Shown here one piece after another: positions 7,943-14,677 of a stretch of 21,868 nucleotides of DNA. Numbering within the stretch: position 1 is the stretch's first letter; each line of letters starts with the position of its first letter. The notes under the pieces were generated by a model. The model searched no databases and was not told the DNA's origin. It saw only the letters and a list, made by a program, of their open reading frames with translations. Position numbers and translations under genes: made by a program. This DNA comes from an uncultured Lachnospiraceae bacterium (GTDB lineage: Bacteria; Bacillota; Clostridia; Lachnospirales; Lachnospiraceae). Where the stretch lies: the NCBI GenBank assembly GCA_905203555.1, contig CAJKWK010000051.1, forward strand, positions 1-21,868, read 5' to 3'.

Positions 7943-7986
7943 AGCAGGCGGATTCTTAGAGTATATAGAATCTGTCTGCTTTTTTT
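7943..7986 (+). terminator. Intrinsic terminator after pflA
   Basis: A 14-pair stem (7943-7956 with 7967-7980) containing two G-U pairs, with a 10-base loop and a run of T (7980-7986). Confidence 0.88.
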
Positions 7987-8017
7987 ATGGGGATTTTTAA
8001 GAGAAATATAGATTAAA

Positions 8018-8050
8018 TTAAGAATTCTTAAGGATTGTTTTGGGTATAAT
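8018..8050 (+). promoter_or_regulatory. Activator-type promoter of the gtrA/glycosyltransferase operon
   Basis: A perfect TATAAT (8045-8050) has no good -35 at 17 bases. Instead, a direct repeat TTAAGAATT (8018-8026) and TTAAGGATT (8028-8036) with a 10-base period ends 8 bases before the -10. The first repeat is also part of a 14-base palindrome (8018-8031). Tandem repeats of one helical turn next to a -10 are typical of OmpR/PhoB-family response-regulator activation. No regulator gene is adjacent. Confidence 0.5.
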
Positions 8051-8092
8051 TTAAAAGTTATCTGTTAAGGTAAAAATAAGAGGTGACGAAAT

Positions 8093-8518
8093 ATGAAATA
8101 TGAACTAATTCGTTATATAGGCAGTGGAATCTGTACAACGATGGTGAATATCGGCGCTTTTTACGGACTTCGGACACTGTTTGGAGTGCCGATTTCAGCT
8201 GCCAATCTGATTTCTATTTTAACGGCGATAATCTTTGCTTTTTTTGTGAATAAAAGATTCGTTTTCCGAGCAGAAAGTACAAAAGATACTGAAAAACAAT
8301 TTATTCGGTTTATAGGGATGAGAGGAATTACCTTTGCAGTAGAGTTATTTGGTCTGGAATGGCTTGTTTTTATGGTCCATTTTCCGGAGATGTGGGCAAA
8401 ATTTAGTATACAGTTCTTTGTGATTGTGATGAATTATGTGATTAGTAAGTGGTTTGTGTTTGCAGATGGGAGGCAGAAAAATGGAGAAGATAACAGTCAT
8501 AGTTCCATGCTGGAATGA
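8093..8518 (+). CDS. GtrA-family membrane protein
   Basis: A 141-residue protein with four predicted membrane segments (roughly residues 7-27, 32-52, 76-97 and 104-123), matching GtrA proteins (about 120-150 residues). These are thought to help flip or transfer undecaprenyl-phosphate-linked sugars across the membrane. Typical features are the N-terminal IRYIGSGICTTMVNIGAFYGL and the basic loop FFVNKRFVFR, repeated at the end as ISKWFVF. The ribosome site is AGAGGTGA upstream of the ATG. It overlaps the next gene, a GT2 glycosyltransferase, by 38 bases; that pairing (lipid-sugar synthase plus GtrA) supports a role in decorating a cell-envelope polymer. The exact polymer is unknown. Confidence 0.88.
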   Translation: MKYELIRYIGSGICTTMVNIGAFYGLRTLFGVPISAANLISILTAIIFAFFVNKRFVFRAESTKDTEKQFIRFIGMRGITFAVELFGLEWLVFMVHFPEMWAKFSIQFFVIVMNYVISKWFVFADGRQKNGEDNSHSSMLE

Positions 8519-9473
8519 AGAAGAGGCATTGCCGATTTATTATGAAGAAATGTGTAAAATCAGACAGAAAATGAAACCGGTGGAAATAGAGCTGTTATTT
8601 GTGGATGATGGTTCAACGGATCACACGCTTTCGATCGTAAAGCAATTTTATTTGCGGGATAAGCAGTGTAAATACTTGTCTTTCTCCAGAAATTTTGGTA
8701 AAGAGGCTGCAATCTATGCAGGATTGCAGAACGCAGATGGTGATTATGTGGCGATTATGGATGTGGATCTGCAGGATCCACCGGAACTCTTACCGAATAT
8801 GTATTCCATTTTGCAAGAAGGCTATGACTGTGTGGCTACAAAACGTGCGACGAGAACTGGGGAACCGAAATTGCGCTCGTTTTTCTCGGATTGTTTTTAT
8901 AAGCTGATCAATCGCTTATCGGATACAGAGATCGTGAGCGGTGCAAGAGATTATCGGCTTATGAATCGAAAGATGGTACAGGCTGTTCTGGAGATGAGTG
9001 AGTATAATCGGTTTTCAAAAGGGATTTTTGAATGGGTCGGGTTTACGACGAAATGGTTGGAGTTTGACAATGTAGAACGATCCGCAGGACAGACAAAATG
9101 GTCTATGAAAAAATTGTTTTCGTATTCTATGGAGGGAATTACAGGTTTTTCAGTTGCGCCGCTTTCTTTTGCATCTGTGATCGGTGTGTGTTTCTGTTTA
9201 TTCTCATTTCTGATCATAGCAGTCATTGTTGTGCGGACGCTGATCTGGGGAGATCCGGTGGCAGGCTGGCCGTCGCTTGCCTGCATTATTTTCTTTGTAG
9301 GCGGAATACAGCTATTATGTACCGGGATTGTAGGACAATATCTGTCCAAAACCTATTTAGAGACAAAGAACAGGCCGATTTATATTTTGAAGGACAGCAG
9401 CAAAGAAATCAAAGGAGGGGCACATGTTACAGAAAGTGTTTGGGGCAAACGTAGACTGGATCAGTCAGCATAG
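8481..9473 (+). CDS. GT2 family glycosyltransferase, polyprenyl-phosphate sugar synthase type
   Basis: A 330-residue membrane-anchored transferase. The N-terminal GT-A domain starts ITVIVPCWNEEEALP, carries VDDGSTD (D42-D43) for the nucleotide, D94-V-D96 for the metal, and QDPPE (98-102), all standard for DPM1/GtrB-like enzymes that put a sugar on undecaprenyl phosphate. Two C-terminal membrane segments (about 227-258 and 268-292) end in the usual GQYLSKTYLETKNRPIY. ATG 8481 is chosen because GGGAGG (8468-8473) precedes it and the Rossmann strand begins right after. It overlaps the GtrA gene upstream by 38 bases and the YfhO-type gene downstream by 50 bases. The donor sugar is unknown. The C-terminal tail after residue 305 (GGAHVTESVWGKRRLDQSA) is read through the start of the next gene and is probably not conserved. 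Confidence 0.93.
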   Translation: MEKITVIVPCWNEEEALPIYYEEMCKIRQKMKPVEIELLFVDDGSTDHTLSIVKQFYLRDKQCKYLSFSRNFGKEAAIYAGLQNADGDYVAIMDVDLQDPPELLPNMYSILQEGYDCVATKRATRTGEPKLRSFFSDCFYKLINRLSDTEIVSGARDYRLMNRKMVQAVLEMSEYNRFSKGIFEWVGFTTKWLEFDNVERSAGQTKWSMKKLFSYSMEGITGFSVAPLSFASVIGVCFCLFSFLIIAVIVVRTLIWGDPVAGWPSLACIIFFVGGIQLLCTGIVGQYLSKTYLETKNRPIYILKDSSKEIKGGAHVTESVWGKRRLDQSA

Positions 9474-11868
9474 CGTGTTTCCGGAATATTTTCGGCAGCA
9501 GTTTTATGAAACCGGGACGGTGTTCCCGGAATTTGCAGCCAATATCGGCGGTGGGCAGAATATGTATCACTTTGCATATTATGGGTTATATAACCCGTTG
9601 TATCTTCCTGCGTATTTTCTCCCATTTGTAAAAATGAGCGATTATCTGATGGTTATCAGTGTGTTGTGTCTGCTGGTAGATGGATTTTTATTTTATAGAT
9701 GGCTGAAAACCAATGGCGTTTCAAGAGAAAATACATTACTTGCAACCTTTTTGTTTTTGCTGGCCGGGCCGATGATTTTTCATTCCTATAATCAAATTAT
9801 GTTTGTAAATTATATGCCTTTTTTATTATTGGGATTGATGGGGGTGGATCGGTTTTTCAGAGAAGGAAAAAGAGGATTGTTGATTTGCAGTGTATTTTTG
9901 ATGATTTTAACGAGTTTTTATTTCAGTATAGGCGGACTTTTGGTTCTGTCGGTTTATGGAATCTATTGTAGTTGGTGGAACCAGGAAGAGAAAGGAAAGG
10001 TGACAGTCTGCAATTTTGGAAAAGATGGCGTGCGATTTATCGGGATGCTGCTGACTGGAATTTTCTCTGCAGGATTTCTGCTCGTTCCAACGGCGATGGC
10101 GCTGCTGGGAGGAGAACGAAAAGGGGAGATGCAGCAAAGTCTTGGTTCGCTGCTGATTCCGAATCCGGAAGTATTCAGATTCGTATATCAACCTTATGGA
10201 ATTGGTCTCACAACTTTTGTGATTACAGTATTGCTGACGGGTTTGGTCTATAAAAAACAAAGCGAAAAATACTTGCATTTTGCCTGTGGGATTCTATTAG
10301 TGCTCCCGATTTTTTCTTATTTATTGAATGGCGGTTTGTATATCAGAGACAAGGCATTCATTCCACTTTTGCCAATGTTATGTTATTTGATTGCAATATA
10401 TTTGGAAAAATGCAGGCGCAGAGAATTTTCTGCCCGAGCGGTACTGGTACCGCTGTGTATTACTTTCCTGTTTGTTTTGGTTGGAAGAGTACAGCAAGAG
10501 GGAAGTGCATATCGTGGTCTGGTGGCAGCAGATGCAGCGGTGATGCTGCTTTGTGGAGTATATTATGTCTGGAAACGAGGAAGTGAAAAGAGTTTTATTG
10601 TATGTTCTGTTTTGTTTTTGAGTGTGTTTGGAGTGGCTTATCAGGGAAAGATGAATCGCATGCTGGATGGCTCGTTTTATGAGCAAGTGACAAATCGGGA
10701 ATATGAAAATCAAGTGAATGAGCTGCTGAACAATGAAAAAGGATTTTACCGGACAGAGCAGCAGGGGAGCAGTGCAGAAAATGCTGCGAATCTGAATCGG
10801 ATCTGGTCTGCAAAACAATATAGTTCCTCCGTATACTCTTCTACATACAATGCAGAGTATCAAAGGTTTCGGACGGAAGTGTTTGATGTAGAGCAGCCTT
10901 ATCGAAATGTGTTGATGCAGGCACAGGCGGAAAATGCCGTTTTTCAAAGAGTGATGGGAGTGAAATATATTTTGTCTTCCGGGGAAGTACCGGGATATCA
11001 GGAAAGTTCCGCAGGAATCTATAAGAATGAAGAGGTATTTCCGGTTATTTATGGTACAGATCAAGTGGTGTCTCAGACGGAGTATGAAACATATGAGTTT
11101 CCATATAATCAATTGGCGTTTCTTTCCCATGCCGTTGTGCCGGGGGAAATTCCAAAGAAAATGCGGCAGCAAAATGCAGAAGACATATTTGAAAATATGG
11201 AGGTACAAGAGATTCTAATCGATCTGGAGGCGAAGAAAAATGCCGGAGATAAGAATATTGTTTTGGATAAAGAACAAACAGGAACTCTCTTCTTTCTGCA
11301 GTTTGATGTGAAAAATCATAAGGAATCGGATGTCTGGGTCAGTATCAACGGAGTAAAAAATAAACTTACAGCCGCAAATCATATTTATTACAATGGAAAT
11401 GAAACATTTACCTATGCAATTGCTTTGGAGGAAGGGCAGCTAGAGATCCCGATTGCGTTTAGTGATGGAGACTATGAAATAACGAATGGGAAAGGTTATC
11501 TTTATCAAAGGAAGGAAGAGACTCCGGTACAATCAGAATTTAAAATGTGGAAACAGGATACAAATGGAAATCAGATTGTCGGAGAAATAAATATGGTGAA
11601 AGATGGATATATGATTACTTCCATACCTTATGAGGATTCATTTACAGTTAAAATAGACGGAAAGAAACGAAATTATGAAAAAGTAAATACAGCATTCCTG
11701 GGATTGCCGTTGGAGAAAGGAACTCATGAAGTAGAGATTGTGTATCATGCACCGGGGGCTGTCGCGGGGAAGATGGTAACAGGAGTCGGTCTGTGCTGCT
11801 TTGGAGGCCTCCTTTTTCTACAATTTCGGAATAAGAAAAAAACTCTTTTTGCCGATCGCTGCGTGTAA
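9424..11868 (+). CDS. YfhO-family multi-pass membrane protein (probable glycosyltransferase-C-like)
   Basis: An 814-residue protein with about a dozen membrane segments in the first 400 residues, then a large extracytoplasmic region (about 410-775), and a last membrane segment near 778-798 followed by a basic tail (RNKKKT). YfhO-type proteins are implicated in adding sugars from polyprenyl phosphate carriers to envelope polymers such as lipoteichoic acid; this fits the two genes upstream. The start is ATG 9424 with AAAGGAGGGG 4-5 bases before. Oddly, the protein begins almost directly at DWISQHSVFPEYFRQQF, a segment that in relatives follows a first membrane helix, so that helix seems missing. 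It overlaps the glycosyltransferase gene by 50 bases. Family is fairly sure; function is inferred. Confidence 0.82.
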   Translation: MLQKVFGANVDWISQHSVFPEYFRQQFYETGTVFPEFAANIGGGQNMYHFAYYGLYNPLYLPAYFLPFVKMSDYLMVISVLCLLVDGFLFYRWLKTNGVSRENTLLATFLFLLAGPMIFHSYNQIMFVNYMPFLLLGLMGVDRFFREGKRGLLICSVFLMILTSFYFSIGGLLVLSVYGIYCSWWNQEEKGKVTVCNFGKDGVRFIGMLLTGIFSAGFLLVPTAMALLGGERKGEMQQSLGSLLIPNPEVFRFVYQPYGIGLTTFVITVLLTGLVYKKQSEKYLHFACGILLVLPIFSYLLNGGLYIRDKAFIPLLPMLCYLIAIYLEKCRRREFSARAVLVPLCITFLFVLVGRVQQEGSAYRGLVAADAAVMLLCGVYYVWKRGSEKSFIVCSVLFLSVFGVAYQGKMNRMLDGSFYEQVTNREYENQVNELLNNEKGFYRTEQQGSSAENAANLNRIWSAKQYSSSVYSSTYNAEYQRFRTEVFDVEQPYRNVLMQAQAENAVFQRVMGVKYILSSGEVPGYQESSAGIYKNEEVFPVIYGTDQVVSQTEYETYEFPYNQLAFLSHAVVPGEIPKKMRQQNAEDIFENMEVQEILIDLEAKKNAGDKNIVLDKEQTGTLFFLQFDVKNHKESDVWVSINGVKNKLTAANHIYYNGNETFTYAIALEEGQLEIPIAFSDGDYEITNGKGYLYQRKEETPVQSEFKMWKQDTNGNQIVGEINMVKDGYMITSIPYEDSFTVKIDGKKRNYEKVNTAFLGLPLEKGTHEVEIVYHAPGAVAGKMVTGVGLCCFGGLLFLQFRNKKKTLFADRCV

Positions 11869-11913
11869 CCCGAGAGGCTGCACGCAATGTCAGTAAAAAG
11901 AGTTTTGGTTTTT
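11839..11913. terminator. Bidirectional terminator shared by the YfhO-type and rubredoxin genes
   Basis: AAAACTCTTTTT (11839-11850) pairs with AAAAAGAGTTTT (11895-11906), and an inner stem TGCGTG/CACGCA (11860-11865 with 11881-11886) closes the structure. GGTTTTT follows on the plus strand, and on the minus strand the stem ends in seven T. The 5' arm is inside the last codons of the YfhO-type gene. Confidence 0.78.
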
Positions 11914-11939
11914 AATATTATGTGAATTGTTCTAAAGAA

Positions 11940-12101
11940 TTAGTCTTCTTCTACAAATTCATCTTTTCCTACTCCACACCAAGGGCATACCCAATCTTCC
12001 GGAAGATCTTCGAAAGCTGTTCCCGGCTCGATTCCGCTATCTGGATCGCCTACTTCTGGGTCATATACATAACCACATGGTTCACATACATATTTTTTCA
12101 T
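11940..12101 (-). CDS. Rubredoxin
   Basis: A 53-residue one-iron electron-transfer protein, the standard rubredoxin size. The iron ligands are C6-EP-C9-GY and C39-PW-C42-G; the rest (YVYDPEVGDPDSGIEPGTAFEDLPEDWVCPWCG) follows the family closely. The start is ATG 12099-12101, with AAGGAGG 8 bases upstream; a longer frame to 12155 has no such site. It is monocistronic, with its own promoter and a terminator shared with the convergent YfhO-type gene. In anaerobes rubredoxin commonly feeds electrons to oxygen- or peroxide-reducing enzymes (rubrerythrin, flavodiiron proteins); none is adjacent here, so the partner is unknown. Confidence 0.97.
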   Translation of the reverse strand: MKKYVCEPCGYVYDPEVGDPDSGIEPGTAFEDLPEDWVCPWCGVGKDEFVEED

Positions 12102-12141
12102 GTATAATTCCTCCTTCACATAAATAATAACTGTCGTGGAC

Positions 12142-12153
12142 GAGAGTTCTCTC
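12142..12153. repeat. 12-base palindrome in the rubredoxin leader
   Basis: GAGAG-TT-CTCTC lies between the likely transcription start and the ribosome site of the rubredoxin gene. It could be an operator or a small mRNA hairpin; no regulator can be named. Confidence 0.35.
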
Positions 12154-12166
12154 ATCTGACGATTAT

Positions 12167-12195
12167 ATTATATAAAAAAAGTAAAAGTTATTCAA
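12167..12195 (-). promoter_or_regulatory. Rubredoxin promoter
   Basis: On the minus strand, TTGAAT (12195-12190) and TATAAT (12172-12167) are separated by 17 bases, giving a leader of about 58 bases before the ATG at 12101. Confidence 0.65.
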
Positions 12196-12254
12196 TAATT
12201 TTATTTGATTTGCCACATGATATTTATAGGAAAGATAAATGGGAGAGTTGGAGA

Positions 12255-13115
12255 ATGGAAAAAAGGATAGAAGAATCATTGTGGAAGAAATCAGTGGAGA
12301 TTGCAAGCCGTTCGGTGTTGGAGACAGATATAGAAACGGATGTTGCGGTGATCGGCGGTGGTCTTGCGGGAATATTGACAGCATATTTTCTGGAGCAGGC
12401 AGGAAGAAAGTGTATTGTACTGGAGGCGGATCATATCGGCAGCGGACAGACTGCAAATACGACGGCAAAGGCACTCCGGCAAGAGTACAGAACCGCATCT
12501 TCTGGTTACAAATCGGGGGAGGGTGTGTGCAAAGCAGATCGTGTTTGCGTGTCACTATCCATTTGTGCTTAGACCGGGCTATTATTTTTTGCGGATGCAT
12601 CAGGAGAGAAGTCTTATGAATATCTGATGCATGAGGCTGAGAAATATTTTGGGGAAGTACAGGTGAAGTATCAGTGGTCCGCACAGGACTGCATGACGTT
12701 GGACAAAATTGCATATATCGGACAATTTGGAAAATCAACAGAAGATTGGTTTGTGGCAACCGGATTTCAAAAATGGGGAATGACTTCTTCGATGGCTGCG
12801 GCTCTGATTCTGACGGATTTGATGTGTGGTCGGAGCAATCCTTATGCGGAGGTATTTTCGCCACAGCGGTTAAATGTACTGGCATCTGCGAAGACATTTC
12901 TGGAAGAGGGGAAATATGCGGCTGTCAATCTTGCAAAGGAAAAGATGATGGTTCCCGGTATGATTACCGGGGAAGACTTCTGGACGGGCTGGCGCAGACC
13001 GCCTCTGCAGCATGTCAGTTGCAGAAAAAATAGAAAGTCATGCTGCAGAAGACAGTTTACGTCAGGGGTTCCGAATCACAGAGGAAATTTTCGCAGTGTT
13101 TTTCGGATGAAGTAG
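12255..13115 (+). pseudogene. Decayed FAD-dependent oxidoreductase (DadA/glycine-oxidase type) with internal deletions
   Basis: The N-terminal part (from ATG 12255) is a good Rossmann start: DVAVIGGGLAGILTAYFLEQAG with GxGxxG near residues 34-39, then VLEADHIGSGQTANTTAK. After about 12470 the match stops. A later piece of the family, VTNRGRVCAKQIVFACHYPFVLRPGYYFLRMHQERS (about 12510-12610), appears in another frame. From about 12612 the first frame resumes with SYEYLMHEAEKYFGEVQVKYQWSAQDCMTLDKIAYIGQF and VATGFQKWGMTSSMAAALILTDL (to about 12960). So at least two internal segments are missing, and the C-terminal Rieske domain present in many relatives is absent. The pieces sum to roughly half a normal enzyme. 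An open frame from 12627 exists but would encode only the C-terminal part. Homology ends near 12970; the rest to the stop at 13115 is unrelated. Inactive, in my view. Confidence 0.8.
13004..13049. repeat. Inverted repeat at the end of the pseudogene
   Basis: TCTGCAGCATG (13004-13014) and CATGCTGCAGA (13039-13049) are perfect 11-bp arms around a 24-base loop. There is no T-run on either side, so it does not look like a standard terminator. It lies just beyond the MATE gene stop and may stabilise its mRNA end or be a remnant. Confidence 0.4.
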
Positions 13116-14386
13116 ATTGCAGGAATCGTAACAATAAATTCTGTTATCGGAAGGGTCAGCCAGATTCCGTTGATTCCAAACAGGAAGGAGAGCAAAAATG
13201 CCATTGGAATCACAAGAACAAATCCTCGAAAAATGGAAAGGGTAAATGCCTCCTTCGGATGATCGGTGGAACTTAGGAAGGTGGCTGTGATGATGTTGAT
13301 TCCTACAAAGAGAAATGCGGTGAAATAAATATGCATTCCATTTTCTGCAATGGCATTCAGGATCGGATCGCTGTCTTTGTTGAAGGCAGCGACGATTGGC
13401 TGAGACCAGATAAATGTAACTAAATAAGAAAGAACTGCAAGCACAACGGAGGTTGTAAAGGCGTAGCGCAGTACCTGACGGATCTGTTTATGCTCACGTC
13501 TTCCGAAACATTGGCTGATCACCGGCTGAACTCCCTGGGAAATTCCGGTATACATGGAAGTCAGGACAAGAGCGATATTTGCAATCACACCATAAGCCGC
13601 TACTCCGATATTGCCACTGATATTTAAGATCAGAAGATTGAATATCAGCATGACGATACCGGAAGAGACTTCTACAATCAAAGAAGAAGAACCAAGGGCA
13701 CAGATATCCAGAATGCGTTTCAGGGATGGACGTATACGGCATAAATGGAACTGGTTGTTCTTTTTGATGAAATGGATGGAAAGCACCAGGATACTCAGGA
13801 CCGGAGAGGCTGCTGTAGCAAGGGCAGCTCCCTTCATTCCCAAGCCAAATGGGAAGACTAAAATGTAATCCATAATAATATTGGAAAAGCTTCCGGTCAG
13901 CATTGCCATCATAGAAAGCTGAGGAGCCCCATCATTTCTGACAAAGCAGATTAATAAATTGTTACACATGAAAAAAGGTGTAAAAATCAGGATGATTCTT
14001 ATATATTCTGTAGTCAGCTGTAAGGTTTCGGCATTGGCTCCCAGAAGTATGGAAATCGGTCTGGCAGCTGTGATTCCGAGAATCAGAAAAATGGATGACC
14101 AAAATAGCGTAAAACAAAGTGCCTGTGTGAAAATCTGTTTTTGTACAGCGGAATCTGCATTTCCTTTGGAAATAGAGTAGCGGGTTGCGCCGCCCATGCC
14201 GATCATCAGTCCAAGACCGTTCATGAAACTGTAGATCGGAATTGCCAGATTGAGTGCGGTCAGACCGTTCGCACCGACACCCTTGGCGATGAAAAAGGTG
14301 TCTGCTAAAATATAACAGGACAGACCGATCATGCCGAGAATATTGGCAGATACATATTTAAAAAATGTTTTTGTGATGTTCTGCAT
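13076..14386 (-). CDS. MATE family efflux transporter
   Basis: A 436-residue cation-antiport multidrug/toxin exporter of the MATE family, with about twelve membrane segments arranged as two similar halves. The N-terminal FFKYVSANILGMIGLSCYILADTFFIAKGVGANGLTALNLAIPIYSFMNGLGLMIGMGGATRYSI is the typical MATE helix 1-2 region, and a second-half counterpart follows around FAIGMYTGISQGVQPVISQCFGRRE-like sequence (ALVLTSMYTGISQGVQP). ATG 14384-14386 is selected because AAGGAGG stands 8 bases upstream; the open frame extends 29 codons further but lacks a ribosome site and runs through a structured leader. The substrate is unknown. Expression is probably controlled by the leader (see the regulatory entry). 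No regulator gene is adjacent. Confidence 0.93.
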   Translation of the reverse strand: MQNITKTFFKYVSANILGMIGLSCYILADTFFIAKGVGANGLTALNLAIPIYSFMNGLGLMIGMGGATRYSISKGNADSAVQKQIFTQALCFTLFWSSIFLILGITAARPISILLGANAETLQLTTEYIRIILIFTPFFMCNNLLICFVRNDGAPQLSMMAMLTGSFSNIIMDYILVFPFGLGMKGAALATAASPVLSILVLSIHFIKKNNQFHLCRIRPSLKRILDICALGSSSLIVEVSSGIVMLIFNLLILNISGNIGVAAYGVIANIALVLTSMYTGISQGVQPVISQCFGRREHKQIRQVLRYAFTTSVVLAVLSYLVTFIWSQPIVAAFNKDSDPILNAIAENGMHIYFTAFLFVGINIITATFLSSTDHPKEAFTLSIFRGFVLVIPMAFLLSFLFGINGIWLTLPITEFIVTIPAIYFIRKTLRKFPL

Positions 14387-14428
14387 ATGTGTTTCCTCCT
14401 TAAAAATGATATGTATAAATGTTTTTAG

Positions 14429-14528
14429 AAAAAAAGACATCCGTCTTCCACGCCTGCTTGATACGGAAATCACCGTACAGGGCCTACCGGCTGGAATACG
14501 AATGTCTGAAATTCATCTACCCGGCGGC
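14429..14528 (-). promoter_or_regulatory. Structured leader with intrinsic terminator upstream of the MATE gene (candidate attenuator or riboswitch)
   Basis: On the minus strand the leader contains AGACATTCGT (14507-14498) and, 53 bases later, ACGGATGTCT (14444-14435), a 10-pair stem followed by seven T, i.e. a terminator 50 bases before the MATE start. Between the arms are TACGG/CCGTA and CCTG/CAGG helices. Upstream, GCCGCCGG (14528-14521) can pair with CCGGTAGGC (14490-14482) around a bulge, enclosing the first terminator arm, and GAAT/ATTC inside could compete for that arm. This is the layout of a ligand- or translation-controlled attenuator. I compared it from memory with purine, THF, ZTP, guanidine, preQ1, TPP, FMN, SAM and T-box elements and recognised none. 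Confidence 0.55.
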
Positions 14529-14677
14529 AGATGACAGAACAAAACTAAATTGATTTTATAGATTTTTAATCCGAAAGAAGTTTAGCATAGAATAGAACAG
14601 AAATCAATGCTTTTTTCCAAGTTCGGTTTGTTGTAAAATAAGAGTCAGAATATAAGACTACAGAAAGAGGAACGAGT

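Noticed and set aside
10378..11208. Long minus-strand open frame within the YfhO-type gene
   Set aside because: Shadow of a real coding gene: no start signals and a composition typical of antisense translation.
12163..12897. A long minus-strand open frame opposite the oxidoreductase pseudogene
   Set aside because: Its protein is low in complexity, has no motif or ribosome site, and is explained as the complement of recognisable FAD-oxidoreductase sequence.
13012..13110. A short frame starting MSVAEKIESHAAEDSLRQGF near the end of the pseudogene
   Set aside because: About 32 codons, no ribosome site, overlapping an inverted repeat and the convergent MATE gene end; not supportable.
14387..14473. 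Extension of the MATE protein by 29 residues to an upstream ATG
   Set aside because: The extension is translated from the terminator and structured leader and has no ribosome site; the ATG at 14386 has AAGGAGG at good spacing.
14628..14656. TTGTTG-17-TATAAG as promoter for the DUF4317-type gene
   Set aside because: Possible, but it would leave only about 15 bases of leader and both hexamers are imperfect in an AT-rich region; mentioned under the gene only.
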